Source: Kineobactrum salinum
GTDB lineage: Bacteria > Pseudomonadota > Gammaproteobacteria > Pseudomonadales > Halieaceae
Direction: 5' to 3'
NCBI RefSeq assembly: GCF_010669285.1
Contig: NZ_CP048711.1
Coordinates: 372,001 to 436,000 of the forward strand
DNA: 64,000 bases
The notes under the pieces are model-generated. The model saw only the letters and a list, made by a program, of their open reading frames with translations, made no database searches and was not told where the DNA came from. Shown piece by piece: positions 28,129 through 38,731 of this stretch; position 1 is the first letter of the stretch, and every line of letters starts with the position of its first letter. Made by a program: the position numbers and the translations under genes.

Positions 28129-29137
28129 CGTCAAAGTCGACCCGTCTAAAATGAGCGGCACGCGCCGCGCGGCCATCTTGCTGCTGGCCCTGGAGGAAGA
28201 CTGCGCCGCCGAAATCTTCAAGCATCTTTCGGCGCGCGAAGTACAGGAGCTGGGCAAGGAGATGGCCGTCCTGGGTCAGGTATCCCACGCCGAGATGAAA
28301 CACGTGCTGGAGGAGTTCTTCAAGGAATCCTCTGAATACGCGGCCCTGAACCTGCACACCAGCGACCATATTCGCGCGGTGCTGACCAAGGCGCTGGGCA
28401 CCGAGCGCGCTTCCAGCATTATCGAGGACATTCTGGAACACAGCGGCACCAACTCCGGTATCGACGCCCTCAATATCATGGAGGCCTCGATCGTCGCGGA
28501 AATGATCCGCGACGAGCACCCTCAGATTATCGCCACCATTCTGGTGCATCTGGAGCGGCGCCAGGCCGCGGATGTACTGGAGCTGTTCGATGAGAAACTG
28601 CGCAACGATGTGGTATTGCGGGTCGCCACCTTCAGCGGCGTGCAACCGGCGGCGCTGCAGGAACTGACCGAGGTGCTGGGCGGCATGCTCGACGGCCAGA
28701 ACCTCAAGCGCAGCAAGATGGGCGGGGTGCGCACCGCGGCCGAGATACTCAACCTGATGAACTCCAGCCAGGAAGAAGCGGTGATCGACAATGTCCGCGC
28801 CCACAACGAGTCGCTGGCCCAGAAGATCATCGACGAAATGTTCCTGTTCGAAAACCTGGTGGACCTGGACGATCGCGGTATCCAGCTGCTGCTGAAGGAA
28901 ATCAACACCAACTCCCTGATGGTGGCGCTCAAGAGTGCCCCGAAGGAGGTGGTGGACAAGTTCCTCAACAACATGTCCCAGCGCGCCGCCGATCTGTTGC
29001 GCGAGGACATGCAGGCCTCCGGCCCGGTCCGCGTCTCGCATGTGGAAAACGAGCAGAAGGCCATACTGCAGGTGGTCAGGCGCCTCGCCGACAGTGGCGA
29101 GATCGTGCTGACCGGTGGGGACGACAGTTATGTCTGA
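28121..29137 (+). CDS. fliG: Motor switch protein FliG
   Basis: FliG couples stator movement to rotor rotation. 338 aa, full length: N-terminal FliF-binding domain ([24 protein letters not shown] in part), middle domain with [13 protein letters not shown], and C-terminal torque domain with [22 protein letters not shown] in part, carrying the charged ridge. The start overlaps the fliF stop by 8 bp and the end overlaps fliH, giving a translationally coupled run. Confidence 0.97.
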   Translation: MSNVKVDPSKMSGTRRAAILLLALEEDCAAEIFKHLSAREVQELGKEMAVLGQVSHAEMKHVLEEFFKESSEYAALNLHTSDHIRAVLTKALGTERASSIIEDILEHSGTNSGIDALNIMEASIVAEMIRDEHPQIIATILVHLERRQAADVLELFDEKLRNDVVLRVATFSGVQPAALQELTEVLGGMLDGQNLKRSKMGGVRTAAEILNLMNSSQEEAVIDNVRAHNESLAQKIIDEMFLFENLVDLDDRGIQLLLKEINTNSLMVALKSAPKEVVDKFLNNMSQRAADLLREDMQASGPVRVSHVENEQKAILQVVRRLADSGEIVLTGGDDSYV

Positions 29138-29894
29138 GTCCCGTTCCAGCCGCCCGGCCAGAAGCAGTGCCCACTGGCAGCGCTGGCGCATGGGCGAGCT
29201 GGGCACCGCAAGCCCTGCTCCTGCCGGGGGCCCGGATGGCGAGAGCGGCAGCGATGGCGGGTTCGAACCCTCCCTGCAGCAGCGCGCCAACCAGCAGCGC
29301 GCCGAATTCGAGGCACTGTGCCAGCAGACCCTCGCCACTGCCCGCAGCGAGGGCTACCAGGAGGGTTTTGAGTCCGGCCGCGAGGCCGGCTACAACGAAG
29401 GCCTGGAACAGGGACGGCTCGCCGGCGAACAGGAATTGCAGGCCCAGGCCCGGGTCGCCCTGGCTCCCCTCGCCGAGCTGTTGCAGACCTTTCACGAGGC
29501 CCTGCAGCAACTGGATGACAGCGTCGCCGACGAACTGGTGGAACTGGCCATGGAAACCGGCCGCCAGCTCGCCGGCGAGGCGCTCAAATCCAGGCCTACC
29601 CAGGTGCTGAACCTGGTGCGCAAATTGTTGCACAAGGAGCCCCTGCTCAGCGGCCAGCCGCGCCTGTGGCTGCACCCTGCCGATCACAAGCTCGTGGCCA
29701 GGGAGCTGGGGGCTGAATTCGAGGCGGCCGGCTGGGCACTGCAACCCGACGATCAGATCAATCGCGGCGACTGCCGGGTCACCAGCGTCAGCGGAGAGCT
29801 GGATGCAACCCAGGACAGCCGCTGGCGCATGTTGCTGGGCCAGATCCGTCGCCCCCGGCGCCGCCAGACCAGCAGTGAAGGTGCAGCCAAGTGA
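29130..29894 (+). CDS. fliH: Flagellar export ATPase regulator FliH
   Basis: FliH dimerises and holds the FliI ATPase at the export gate through FliN. 254 aa. Seen: a disordered N-terminus, then a GxxxG-rich helix ([22 protein letters not shown] in overlapping pieces) typical of FliH, and a C-terminal FliI-binding domain with [12 protein letters not shown] and NRGDCRVTS. It overlaps fliG at the 5' end and fliI at the 3' end. Confidence 0.94.
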   Translation: MSESRSSRPARSSAHWQRWRMGELGTASPAPAGGPDGESGSDGGFEPSLQQRANQQRAEFEALCQQTLATARSEGYQEGFESGREAGYNEGLEQGRLAGEQELQAQARVALAPLAELLQTFHEALQQLDDSVADELVELAMETGRQLAGEALKSRPTQVLNLVRKLLHKEPLLSGQPRLWLHPADHKLVARELGAEFEAAGWALQPDDQINRGDCRVTSVSGELDATQDSRWRMLLGQIRRPRRRQTSSEGAAK

Positions 29895-31279
29895 GCACTA
29901 CAGCCGTCTTGAACCCCCACCAGGCCAGCTGGCGCCAGAGTATCAGCAAGGTGCGCAACCGCATTGTCAGCACCCCGGATTACCTGGTCAGCGGACGCAT
30001 CATCCGCGCTACCGGCCTGGTGCTGGAAGCGCTGGGCCTGAAAGTGCCGATGGGTGCCGGTTGCCGGATAGAACTGTCCCCCGGCGCCGCCGAGGGCCGC
30101 TTCGCAGACGCCGAGGTGGTCGGCTTCGCCGGCGACCGGGTCTACCTGATGCCACTGCAGGAGCTGAGCGGCCTCGCCCCCGGTGCGCGGGTGTTTCCGC
30201 TGGGCGATGATACCGGCTCGGGAGAGCGGCGCTTTCCGCTGGGCGACGCGCTGCTGGGCCGGGTGGTGGATGGCAGTGGCCAGCCGCTGGACGATGCCGG
30301 CCCGCTGCTGGAGGTCGCCCGCGGCTCGCTGTCGTCACCTGCTTTGAATCCGCTGGCGAGGGCTCCCATCGACACCCAGATCGACGTCGGCATTCGCGCC
30401 ATCAATGCCCTGCTGGCCGTCGGCCGCGGCCAGCGGATGGGTCTGTTCGCCGGCTCCGGCGTGGGCAAGTCGGTACTGCTGGGCATGATGGCCCGCCACA
30501 CCAAGGCCGATGTGATCGTGGTGGGCCTGATCGGCGAACGCGGCCGCGAGGTCAAGGATTTTATCGACAACATCCTCGGCGAAGAGGGCCTGCGGCGCTC
30601 AGTGGTGGTGGCCGCTCCCGCCGACACCTCTCCCCTGCAACGGCTGCACGGCGCCTCCTATGCCACCCGCCTGGCCGAGCACTTCCGCGACAGCGGCCGC
30701 AGTGTACTGCTGATCATGGATTCCCTGACCCGCTTCGCGATGGCCCAGCGCGAGATCGCGCTGGCAATCGGCGAGCCACCGGCCACCAAGGGCTACCCGC
30801 CGTCGGTATTCGCCAAATTGCCGGCACTGGTGGAACGGGCCGGCAACGGCCGGCCGGGAGGCGGATCCATTACCGCGTTTTATACCGTCTTGACCGAGGG
30901 CGACGACCAGCAGGATCCGATTGCGGATGCCGCCCGCGCCATTCTCGACGGCCACATCGTATTGTCGCGGCAACTGGCGGAAGCGGGTCACTATCCGGCC
31001 ATCGATATTGAGGCCTCGATCAGCCGGGCGATGACCGCGATAGTACCGGACCAGCATCAACAACTGACCCAGGCCTTCAAGCAGATGTTCTCCCGCTACC
31101 ACCGCAACCGCGACCTGATCAGTGTGGGTGCCTACAGCCCGGGTCACGACCCGCAACTCGATCAGGCGGTACAACTGTATCCGCAGCTGGAGCGCTTCCT
31201 GCAACAATCCATGAATGAACAGGCAGGCATCACCGACTCACAGCAGGCGATGGCCTCTGTTCTGGGAGCCCAGCCATGA
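29891..31279 (+). CDS. fliI: Flagellar export ATPase FliI
   Basis: FliI is the F1-beta-like ATPase of flagellar type III export. 462 aa. Walker A is [14 protein letters not shown] near residue 190; Walker B region [19 protein letters not shown]; the [14 protein letters not shown] stretch and [16 protein letters not shown] are family landmarks. The start is GTG, overlapping the fliH stop; the 3' end overlaps fliJ by an ATGA. Confidence 0.97.
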   Translation: MSTTAVLNPHQASWRQSISKVRNRIVSTPDYLVSGRIIRATGLVLEALGLKVPMGAGCRIELSPGAAEGRFADAEVVGFAGDRVYLMPLQELSGLAPGARVFPLGDDTGSGERRFPLGDALLGRVVDGSGQPLDDAGPLLEVARGSLSSPALNPLARAPIDTQIDVGIRAINALLAVGRGQRMGLFAGSGVGKSVLLGMMARHTKADVIVVGLIGERGREVKDFIDNILGEEGLRRSVVVAAPADTSPLQRLHGASYATRLAEHFRDSGRSVLLIMDSLTRFAMAQREIALAIGEPPATKGYPPSVFAKLPALVERAGNGRPGGGSITAFYTVLTEGDDQQDPIADAARAILDGHIVLSRQLAEAGHYPAIDIEASISRAMTAIVPDQHQQLTQAFKQMFSRYHRNRDLISVGAYSPGHDPQLDQAVQLYPQLERFLQQSMNEQAGITDSQQAMASVLGAQP

Positions 31280-31746
31280 ATGCCGTCAAACGCAGCCCGC
31301 TCGACACGCTGATAGAACTGACCCGGCAGTCCCGCGACGGCGCCGGCAAGTCGCTGGCCGACGACCGCAAGCGCAGTCTCGAAACCATCTCCCAATTGGA
31401 AACCCTGGCCGACTACCGGCAGGAATATGCCAACCAGCTGCAGGACATGCTGCGCCGGGGCACCGACACCGCCATGCTGCACAACTACCAGCAGTTTCTG
31501 AGAACCCTGGATGCCGCCATTGCCCGGGCCCGGGAGACGCTGTCCCAGCAGGAGCAACGCGTGGCCAGCAGTCGCCAGCAATGGCAGCAACAGCAGCAAC
31601 AGCTATCGTCCTATGACACCCTCGCGGGCCGCCGGGCACAGCAACAGCGCCGGCAGGAACAGCGGCGGGAACAGGTACAGAGCGACGAACTCACCAGCAA
31701 CATGAGTGCGCGCCAGCGCCAACAATCCGATCCACAGGATCAGTAG
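31276..31746 (+). CDS. fliJ: Flagellar export protein FliJ
   Basis: FliJ is the small coiled-coil stalk of the FliI ring. 156 aa, nearly all helical with Gln/Arg/Glu-rich heptads ([31 protein letters not shown]). Position between fliI and fliK and an ATGA overlap with fliI support the call. The C-terminal poly-Gln/Arg region is highly charged. Confidence 0.93.
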   Translation: MNAVKRSPLDTLIELTRQSRDGAGKSLADDRKRSLETISQLETLADYRQEYANQLQDMLRRGTDTAMLHNYQQFLRTLDAAIARARETLSQQEQRVASSRQQWQQQQQQLSSYDTLAGRRAQQQRRQEQRREQVQSDELTSNMSARQRQQSDPQDQ

Positions 31747-31754
31747 GAGTCATC

Positions 31755-33070
31755 ATGGAAATCACCGCCCTGCTTTCACAACGCGCCGCTTCTGTGTCCT
31801 CCTCCCCGGCGGAAGACAGTGCCGGCGGTTTTGCCAATGTGCTGCAATCCGTGGCGGCCCGCTCGCCCGCCGGCGGACACGCCGCGCCGGGGTCTGCTGC
31901 GCCAATGCCGCGGGTGCCGGCTGATGCCGGCAGCTCCGGTTCCCGGCTGCCGCTGCAGTTCACGATCGGCGAGTTGCAGGATCTGCCCCCCGCCCTGGCA
32001 ACCGCGACTGACGCTGCTGAGCCGGCCGCTGGCGACACCGCCCCGGGCGGCGACGAGATGGTTGCCACAGCCACCGATCTGGTGCCGGAAGTCGCAGCTC
32101 TCGCCGATCCCGGGGCGCTCTCGCAGGCTGCCGCCGCCATCAGGACTGAGTCCGTCAAGCCTGGAGGCCCAGCGACAGAGGGACCTCAGGCCCCGCTTCG
32201 GCCAGAGCCCGCTGCCGGCGGGACGGCGGCTGGATCCGGACCGTTGCCGGACGCGATGGTGATTGCGGCTACCGCGGCCCCGCCAGCGCCGGCAATGCCA
32301 GCCGACAGACTCCAGACGCCGGCCGTACCGGCCGCCCGCGGCGCGCTGCCTGAGACCCGGCCCGGCGCGGCGCATTTCACCACCGCCAGTTCGAATCTCA
32401 ACCCCAGCCCGGCCCAGACCATGGAAGCCTCACTGACCCCAACCACTGCGGCGACAAGCACCACCCCGGCACCCGGCAGCGGCCTGCCGCTGCCGGACGT
32501 GGACTGGAGCCGCAACAGCCAGGCCGAACCGCAGCGTGGGCCCACCGAATCTGTCGGCAGCACCGCGCTGAGCAGTTCGGCCCTCGCCGGCACCAGCAGC
32601 AGCGCGCCACAGCCGGCAATGTCATCGCTGCTGCAGGCCACGCTGAGCGCACCGGTCGCCAGCCCGGCCTGGCAGCAGCAATTGGGCAACCAGTTGACCG
32701 GCCTGGCCCAGCGCGGGCGGCAACAGATAGAACTGCACCTCAACCCCGCCGACCTGGGCCCGCTGTCGGTGTCCCTGAAAATGGACGACCAGGGGCCCAG
32801 GCCCAGTTCCTGTCAGCCCACGCTACCGTGCGCGCAGCAGTGGAACAGGCGATTCCCCAGTTGCGGGAGGCACTTGCCGAGCAGGGAATCGCGCTGGGTG
32901 AGACCTCCGTCGGCGAACAACAGCAACAGGGTTCCGAGCAGTCCGGCAGCGGCCAGGGCCCGGCTGCTACCGCTGCGGTGACGGGTGCGGGAGAAGCTGC
33001 TGACCCGGCCACTGAGGCCGCGGCCACCGGGCTGGCGGCCGATCTGTCAGGCGTGGATATCTACGCCTGA
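31755..33070 (+). CDS. fliK: Hook-length control protein FliK (one frameshift)
   Basis: FliK measures hook length and triggers the FlhB switch. It has a long Ala/Pro/Thr-rich ruler region followed by the C-terminal domain (QIELHLNPADLGPLSVSLKM). At the G run 32792-32795 (CAGGGGCCC) one base seems missing. Adding it continues as AQAQFLSAHATVRAAVEQAI and on to a TGA at 33070, giving about 438 aa. Without repair the frame runs to 32981 with a nonsense C-terminus. The Q-rich tail (GEQQQQGSEQ) is common in FliK. Confidence 0.9.
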
Positions 33071-33208
33071 CAGCGACGAGCAAAGCGAGCCCAAACCGGG
33101 GGAATAAGCCAGAAATACCGGTCTATTCTCCCCATCACGGCCGCCCCGCCAGGGGCATACTGACCCCGTTGATTTCGACCCTTCCGCTTCGATACAAGAC
33201 GCATACAC

Positions 33209-33685
33209 ATGGCAAATACACAAAATGATTCGCAGAAACACAAGTGGCTGATTATTGTGCTGCTGCTCCTCACATCCGCGCTGGCGGGGACCAACATCTA
33301 CCTGCTGTTGCCCGGCGACAAGGTGGCGGAGCCGGGCGAAGAGGCGGTTGAAGCCGTCGAACCCGAGACCCCGCTGTTCGTCGAGATCGCACCGTTCACC
33401 GTCAACCTGCAGAGCGACAATTATGGCAACCGGCTGCTGTATACCGGTGTATCGCTGCAGGTCGGCGACGAAGCCACCAGGGACCTGCTGCTCCAGCATA
33501 TGCCGCAGCTGCGCAGCCGCCTGCTTACCCTGATATCGGGACAGCAAGCGGAAGCGCTGATCTCGCCGCAGGGCAAGAGCGAACTGGTAGCCATGGTGCT
33601 CAATATGGTACAGAACGACCTGATTGCAGGACAGCCGGAACTCGCGGTGCGCGACGTGCTGTTCACCGAATTCATCGTCCAGTAA
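33209..33685 (+). CDS. fliL: Flagellar basal-body-associated protein FliL
   Basis: FliL is a single-pass inner-membrane protein that associates with stators. 158 aa: TM about residues 13-34 (LIIVLLLLTSALAGTNIYLLL) and the periplasmic domain with FVEIAPFTVNLQSDNYGNR-type strand and DVLFTEFIVQ at the end. A 138-bp gap with imperfect inverted repeats (GGGGGAATA...TATTCTCCCC) precedes it, so it may have its own promoter or a processed leader. fliM follows 18 bp downstream. Confidence 0.94.
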   Translation: MANTQNDSQKHKWLIIVLLLLTSALAGTNIYLLLPGDKVAEPGEEAVEAVEPETPLFVEIAPFTVNLQSDNYGNRLLYTGVSLQVGDEATRDLLLQHMPQLRSRLLTLISGQQAEALISPQGKSELVAMVLNMVQNDLIAGQPELAVRDVLFTEFIVQ

Positions 33686-33703
33686 GCGAGCCGGCCTTCT
33701 CCC

Positions 33704-34744
33704 ATGTCCCAGGATGATCTTTTATCGCAGGAAGAAATCGACGCCCTGCTGAGCGGCGACAGTGGCGACGGCAATGGCGGCGAGGAAAAAAGCACGGAAC
33801 CGCGGATCAAGCCCTATGATCCGGCCTCCCAACAGCGGGTCATCCGCGAACGCCTGCAAACCCTCGACATCATCAACGAGCGATTTGCGCGCCACTTCCG
33901 AATGAGCCTGTTCAATCTGTTGCGGCGCAGCGCGGACATTACGGTCGAGTCCGTGCGCTACCAGAGTTACAAGGATTTTGCCCGCAACGTGCCGGTACCC
34001 ACCAATATCAACCTGATCGCGATGAAGCCGCTGCGGGGCACGGCCCTGCTGGTATTTCCACCCAGCCTGGTGTTCATGGTGGTGGACAACCTGTTTGGTG
34101 GTGATGGCCGCTTCGTCACCAAGTCGGAGGGGCGCGAGTTCACCAACACCGAGCAACGCATTATCCGCCGGCTGCTGGATCTCGCCATCGATGCCTACCA
34201 GGAAGCCTGGCAGTCAGTGTACACACTGAACCTCAGTTACCTGCGCTCTGAAATCCAGGCCAAGTTTGCCAACATCACCAACTCCCCCAATGAAATCGTG
34301 GTCAATACCACCTTTCACCTGGAAGTGGGCAATCTCGCCAGCGACTTCCAGATCTGCATGCCCTACTCGATGATCGAGCCGCTGCGCGACCTGCTCACCA
34401 ACCCGGCGATAGACGGCTCCAACGACCACACCTGGAGCCAGCGCATGGCGGGGGAACTGCGCCAGTCCGAGATTGAACTGGTTGCCGACTTCGCCGAGTT
34501 GTCCAGCACCATTGGCGAGGTGACCTCGCTCAAGGTCGGTGACGTGCTGCCCATGGATCTGCCCGGCACCGTCATCGCCCGTGTCGACGGCGTGCCCGTC
34601 ATGGCCTGTGAATACGGCAATCGCAACAACCAGCGGGCGCTGCGGGTAGTCCGCATGATCGATCACATCCCCACAGACACCGGGCAGGACACCATCTTTG
34701 TCAAAGGATCCGTGCCACCCTCGAAGGAATCCGAAAATGACTGA
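33704..34744 (+). CDS. fliM: Motor switch protein FliM
   Basis: FliM is the CheY-P receptor of the switch. 346 aa. The N-terminal CheY-binding helix LLSQEEIDALLSG is intact. The middle domain has ERFARHFRMSLFNLLRRSADI and the conserved GGDGRF. The C-terminal SpoA-like domain precedes the end. The 3' end overlaps fliN by 8 bp. Confidence 0.97.
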   Translation: MSQDDLLSQEEIDALLSGDSGDGNGGEEKSTEPRIKPYDPASQQRVIRERLQTLDIINERFARHFRMSLFNLLRRSADITVESVRYQSYKDFARNVPVPTNINLIAMKPLRGTALLVFPPSLVFMVVDNLFGGDGRFVTKSEGREFTNTEQRIIRRLLDLAIDAYQEAWQSVYTLNLSYLRSEIQAKFANITNSPNEIVVNTTFHLEVGNLASDFQICMPYSMIEPLRDLLTNPAIDGSNDHTWSQRMAGELRQSEIELVADFAELSSTIGEVTSLKVGDVLPMDLPGTVIARVDGVPVMACEYGNRNNQRALRVVRMIDHIPTDTGQDTIFVKGSVPPSKESEND

Positions 34745-35225
34745 TCCCAAAAAACCCGACCCGAAAGCGGCCGAGAAAGCGGTCGAGGACGACTGGGCCG
34801 ACGCCATGAACGAGCAGGAAACCGCCGAGCCTGAAGCTGCCGGAGAGGACCCCTGGGCCGCTGCGCTGGCGGAACAAGAGCCAGAGCCAGCCGCCGGCGA
34901 GGCGCAGTCCGCTGACGAGCGCGTGTTCAAGCCGCTGGAAAAGGGCGTGGACAACGTCAAGGTACGCGATCTCGAAATGATCATGGACATCCCGGTCAAG
35001 TTTACTGTGGAGCTGGGACGCACCCGTATCACGATCAAGCAACTGCTGGAGCTGGCCCAGGGCTCGGTGGTCGAACTGGACGGCCTGGCGGGCGAGCCGA
35101 TGGATATCCTGATCAATGGCTATCTTATCGCCCAGGGCGAAGTCGTGGTGGTCGAGGACCGCTACGGCATCCGGATCACCGAAATCATCACACCCTCAGA
35201 GCGGGTCCAGAAACTCAACCGATGA
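34737..35225 (+). CDS. fliN: Motor switch protein FliN
   Basis: FliN forms the C-ring base and docks FliH. 162 aa. An acidic/Ala-rich N-terminal extension is followed by the SpoA domain: LEMIMDIPVKFTVELGRTRI, LLELAQGSVVELDGLAGEP and GEVVVVEDRYGIRITEI. ATG at 34737 lies inside the fliM end; the alternative GTG or TTG upstream is not needed. Confidence 0.96.
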   Translation: MTDPKKPDPKAAEKAVEDDWADAMNEQETAEPEAAGEDPWAAALAEQEPEPAAGEAQSADERVFKPLEKGVDNVKVRDLEMIMDIPVKFTVELGRTRITIKQLLELAQGSVVELDGLAGEPMDILINGYLIAQGEVVVVEDRYGIRITEIITPSERVQKLNR

Positions 35226-35626
35226 ACAGCCCCGCCGCAGGTAGTGAGGCGGTGCTGGGCCTGGCCACATTCGGCAAGACCGCCGCCGCGCTGGCCCTGG
35301 TGATCGTCGCTATTTTTCTTTGTGCCGCACTGGTCAGGCGTATCGGTCCGGGCCGCCAGGGGCGCGGCAATGTCCTGCGGGTGGTCAGCAGCGCCGCGGT
35401 CGGAACCCGGGAACGGGTCGTGGTAGTCGAAATCGACAATACCTGGCTGGTACTGGGCGTGGCCAGCGGCCAGGTCAACACATTGCACACACTGCCCGCC
35501 CCTCCCGATGAGGACGGCGGCAAGGCGGCAGCGCCCGGCGCAGAGGCCGGCTTTCCCGCCCGTCTCGCCCAGGCGCTGAAACACAACGCCGGCAAAACCC
35601 TGGGCCGTTCCGGAGACGGGGCGTGA
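35222..35626 (+). CDS. fliO: Flagellar export protein FliO
   Basis: FliO helps assemble the FliP ring. 134 aa, one TM ([19 protein letters not shown]) and the short cytoplasmic part with [20 protein letters not shown] and [11 protein letters not shown], the usual FliO signature. It overlaps fliN at the start and fliP at the end. Confidence 0.9.
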   Translation: MNSPAAGSEAVLGLATFGKTAAALALVIVAIFLCAALVRRIGPGRQGRGNVLRVVSSAAVGTRERVVVVEIDNTWLVLGVASGQVNTLHTLPAPPDEDGGKAAAPGAEAGFPARLAQALKHNAGKTLGRSGDGA

Positions 35627-36374
35627 AGCGACACTCCGGTCTGCAACTGCTGTTGCTGTTGATCCTGCTGTTGTTGCCCCAGGCCAGCTTCGCCCAGGCG
35701 GAACTGCCCGGCATAGTCAGCAGCCCCACCGCTGATGGCGGCCAGCAATGGTCGATCAAGCTGCAGACCCTGTTGCTGCTCAGCAGCCTGGCATTTCTGC
35801 CCGCGATGCTGCTGATGATGACCTGCTTCACGCGCATCATCATTGTGCTGGGCCTGCTGCGCATTGCGATGGGTACCCAGTCCGCTCCCCCCAACCAGGT
35901 GTTGCTGGGCCTCACCCTGTTTCTGACTTTCTTCGTGATGTCACCGGTGCTGAGCCAGGTCTATGAAGAGGCCTGGCAGCCACTGACCCGCGAGGAGATC
36001 AGCCTGGAACAATTCTTCAGCGTCGGCAGCCAGCCCTTCAGGGAATTCATGATGGCGCAGACCCGGGAGCCGGACCTGGCGCTGTTCGCCAGGCTGGCTG
36101 AGGTCGGCGCCATGCAGGGGCCGCAGGACGTGCCGATGCGGGTACTGCTGCCCGCCTTTGTCACCAGCGAGCTGAAAACCGCCTTCCAGATCGGTTTTAC
36201 CATTTTCGTTCCATTCTTGATTATCGACCTGGTGGTCGCGAGTGTGTTGATGGCGCTGGGCATGATGATGGTGCCCCCGCCACCATCTCCCTACCGTTCA
36301 AGTTGATGCTGTTTGTGCTGGTCGATGGCTGGCAATTGATCATCGGTTCGCTCGCGGAGAGCTTCTTTATCTGA
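35623..36374 (+). CDS. fliP: Flagellar export gate protein FliP (one frameshift)
   Basis: FliP forms the core of the export gate with FliQ and FliR. It has a signal-like N-terminus, then [39 protein letters not shown] and [20 protein letters not shown]. At the C run 36274-36278 one base seems missing; restoring it gives [20 protein letters not shown] and LAESFFI to a TGA at 36374 (about 250 aa). As written the frame stops at 36306, 23 residues early, removing a gate helix. The start is GTG. Confidence 0.93.
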
Positions 36375-36413
36375 CCGGACCGCCGGTACCGGCGCCCAGG
36401 AGAACAGTGTGTC

Positions 36414-36683
36414 ATGACTCCCGAAACTGTAATGAGCCTGGCCTATCAAGGCATGCTGGTGGCACTGATGCTGGCCGGCCCGCTATTGCTGACCGCGCTG
36501 GCTATCGGCCTGCTGGTGAGCCTGTTTCAGGCCGCCACCCAGATCAACGAGATGACCCTGTCCTTCATCCCCAAGATCCTGGGGGTGTTCGGCGCGCTGG
36601 TGTTGATGGGCCCCTGGTTGCTGCAGCTGATTACCGATTTCACCCGCGATCTGCTGTTGAATATTCCACTGATGCTGTCCTGA
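36414..36683 (+). CDS. fliQ: Flagellar export gate protein FliQ
   Basis: FliQ, 89 aa with two TM helices (GMLVALMLAGPLLLTALAIG and IPKILGVFGALVLMGPWLL), and the family loop FQAATQINEMTLSFIPKI. It stands between fliP and fliR in the standard fliPQR order. Confidence 0.96.
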   Translation: MTPETVMSLAYQGMLVALMLAGPLLLTALAIGLLVSLFQAATQINEMTLSFIPKILGVFGALVLMGPWLLQLITDFTRDLLLNIPLMLS

Positions 36684-36695
36684 CGACCCGCGCCG

Positions 36696-37487
36696 ATGAT
36701 TGAGGTCAGCTTTGAACAGCTCCATACCTGGCTGACATTGTTCCTGTGGCCGTTCACCCGCATTACCGGCTTTGTGATGGCCTGCCCGCTGTGGGGTCAC
36801 AGCTCGGTACCGAACCAGGTCAAGCTCGGGCTGGCGGCGATAATCTCTGTGGTACTCGCCCCCGTACTGCCGCCGCTGCCGGATATCCCGATCTATTCCT
36901 GGGCCGGAGTTGGCATCATGGTGGAGCAGCTGCTGGTCGGAGTTGCGATGGGGCTGGCCCTGCATGTGATGTTCGCAGCAGTGCAGGCTGCCGGCGAATT
37001 CATTGGCCTGCAAATGGGGCTGGGCTTTGCCACCTTCGTCGCGCCGGAGACCGGTGCCAACACGATGATTCTGTCGCGGCTGTTCCACATGATCACGCTG
37101 TTGATGTTCCTGGCAGTGGACGGCCACCTGATCGCGCTGGAGATATTGACCAGCAGCTTCAATACCTTGCCGGTGGGCCTGCTGGGCCTGAACACCGGGG
37201 CCTTTGAATTGTTGGTGCGATTCGGGGGCACCATCTTTGTCGCCGGCATGCTGCTGGCCCTGCCACTGGTGGGTTCGCTGCTGATCGTCAATCTTTCCCT
37301 GGGCATCCTCAACCGCTCGGCGCCGCAGCTGACCGTGTTCTCGGTGGGGTTTCCTACTTCGCTGCTGCTGGGCATGTTCCTGCTGACCGTACTGATGACT
37401 GACTTCGGCCGCTTCCTGCGGAACCTGTTCACTCAGGGGCTGGGCTTCATGGAGCAACTGCTGCAGCTCATGGCGCCTCTGCCCTGA
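36696..37487 (+). CDS. fliR: Flagellar export gate protein FliR
   Basis: FliR, 263 aa, a multi-TM gate component that completes the FliPQR helical assembly. Landmarks: FLWPFTRITGFVMACPLWG, VPNQVKLGLAAIISVV, QMGLGFATFVAPETG and LLIVNLSLGILNRSAPQLTV-type sequence. It ends 25 bp before the convergent flgL; flhB is not adjacent (it is at the left edge of the window). Confidence 0.96.
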   Translation: MIEVSFEQLHTWLTLFLWPFTRITGFVMACPLWGHSSVPNQVKLGLAAIISVVLAPVLPPLPDIPIYSWAGVGIMVEQLLVGVAMGLALHVMFAAVQAAGEFIGLQMGLGFATFVAPETGANTMILSRLFHMITLLMFLAVDGHLIALEILTSSFNTLPVGLLGLNTGAFELLVRFGGTIFVAGMLLALPLVGSLLIVNLSLGILNRSAPQLTVFSVGFPTSLLLGMFLLTVLMTDFGRFLRNLFTQGLGFMEQLLQLMAPLP

Positions 37488-37512
37488 GCCGCTGACTGCT
37501 TGCCGCCGCTTT

Positions 37513-38709
37513 TCAGAGGTAGTCGAACAGCGACAGACTCTTGATGTCCACGAAGGATTTTTGGGCCGCCTGCAGGCCCACCTGGCGCAGGGTGTATTCG
37601 GATATCGCTTCCACGTAGTCCAGGTCCACCAGGTCCGACAGGGTCTGCTCGTAGTTGAGCTCGCGGTTGCCGGCAACCGTATCCAGGATGTCCACTTCAT
37701 TCAGCCGTGCACCGACCGATGCGCGGGTGGTGAGCACGTTGTCCAGACTGTTGTCAAACTCACGCATGACGGTACTGACCGTGTTTTGCAGCGCGGCCTT
37801 CTCGGCATCGGTGGCAGCGGGATTCTCCAGTACCGCCAGCGCCTTCTCGAAGCTGCGGAACAGGTCGGTATTCATATTCACTGCCCGGTCCACAGTAATG
37901 CTGTCGCCATTCGCAGGCTCACCTGCCAGCGTCAGTGACAGCCCGCCAAAAATCAGCGGCGCCCCGTCGCCGTAGGGCTGGGCGGCTCCGCCGTTGATGG
38001 AGTAGGTGGTGTTCGGGCCCGCCACCGTGAAGTCGATGGTAAAGGCATTGCCGTAGTCGGGGTCGCCCACATCGACAATATTGGGGCCCTTGAAGGTGAT
38101 ATTGCCGCTGTTGCCGTCATCGGCCTGGGCGACATAACCGGCACCGCTGTCCACGCTGCGGAAAATGGCCTCGCCGCTGTCTGCCACATCCAGCAGGCGG
38201 GACGCATCGATACGCTGTTGCCGGGTATTGCCGTCGCCCACGTAATTGACACTGCCATCCGGGTTGCGCACGAAAGGCTCGCTGCTGTCCTGATAGCCGC
38301 CAAACAGGTAGCGGCCATTGCCGTCGGTGGCATTGGCCTGGCCGACCACGGTCTCGTAGATACCGCGCAGGGTACTCGCGGTCGAGGCCCGATCGGCATC
38401 CGTGAGGGTACCGCTGGCCGCCTGGATCATCAGCGTCTTGGCACTGACCACCGCGTCGCTGACGCTGTTGAGAATGCTCTCCTGCTGGGACAGCGCGTTG
38501 CGGGCGCTGATCCGGGCGTCGGTGTACTGCTGATTTACCGCCTGGGCCTGGGATACCCGCACGGCACGCGAGGCGGCCTGGGGATCATCGGAGGGATTCA
38601 CCACCCGGCGGCCGGTCGCCATCTGCTGCCCCACCTTCAGAAATTCGCCCTGCTGGCGGTTCATGGAGCTCATGCTCTGCTCGAACATAGTGACAGTGCT
38701 GATACGCAT
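37513..38709 (-). CDS. flgL: Hook-filament junction protein FlgL
   Basis: FlgL joins hook-associated FlgK to the filament. 398 aa. N-terminus MRISTVTMFEQSMSSMNRQQ, GRRVVNPSDDPQAASRAV and the C-terminal helix LSDLVDLDYVEAISEYTLRQ are flagellin-like D0/D1 features. Start at 38709 has GGGAG upstream. It lies 22 bp after flgK and is covered by the flgK sigma28 promoter. Confidence 0.95.
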   Translation of the reverse strand: MRISTVTMFEQSMSSMNRQQGEFLKVGQQMATGRRVVNPSDDPQAASRAVRVSQAQAVNQQYTDARISARNALSQQESILNSVSDAVVSAKTLMIQAASGTLTDADRASTASTLRGIYETVVGQANATDGNGRYLFGGYQDSSEPFVRNPDGSVNYVGDGNTRQQRIDASRLLDVADSGEAIFRSVDSGAGYVAQADDGNSGNITFKGPNIVDVGDPDYGNAFTIDFTVAGPNTTYSINGGAAQPYGDGAPLIFGGLSLTLAGEPANGDSITVDRAVNMNTDLFRSFEKALAVLENPAATDAEKAALQNTVSTVMREFDNSLDNVLTTRASVGARLNEVDILDTVAGNRELNYEQTLSDLVDLDYVEAISEYTLRQVGLQAAQKSFVDIKSLSLFDYL

Positions 38710-38731
38710 GGATCGGATCTCCCGGACTTGG

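Noticed and set aside
31755-33070. The two FliK-like genes as halves of one split gene
   Set aside because: Both have their own variable N-terminal region and C-terminal domain and lie in different operons, so they are paralogues.
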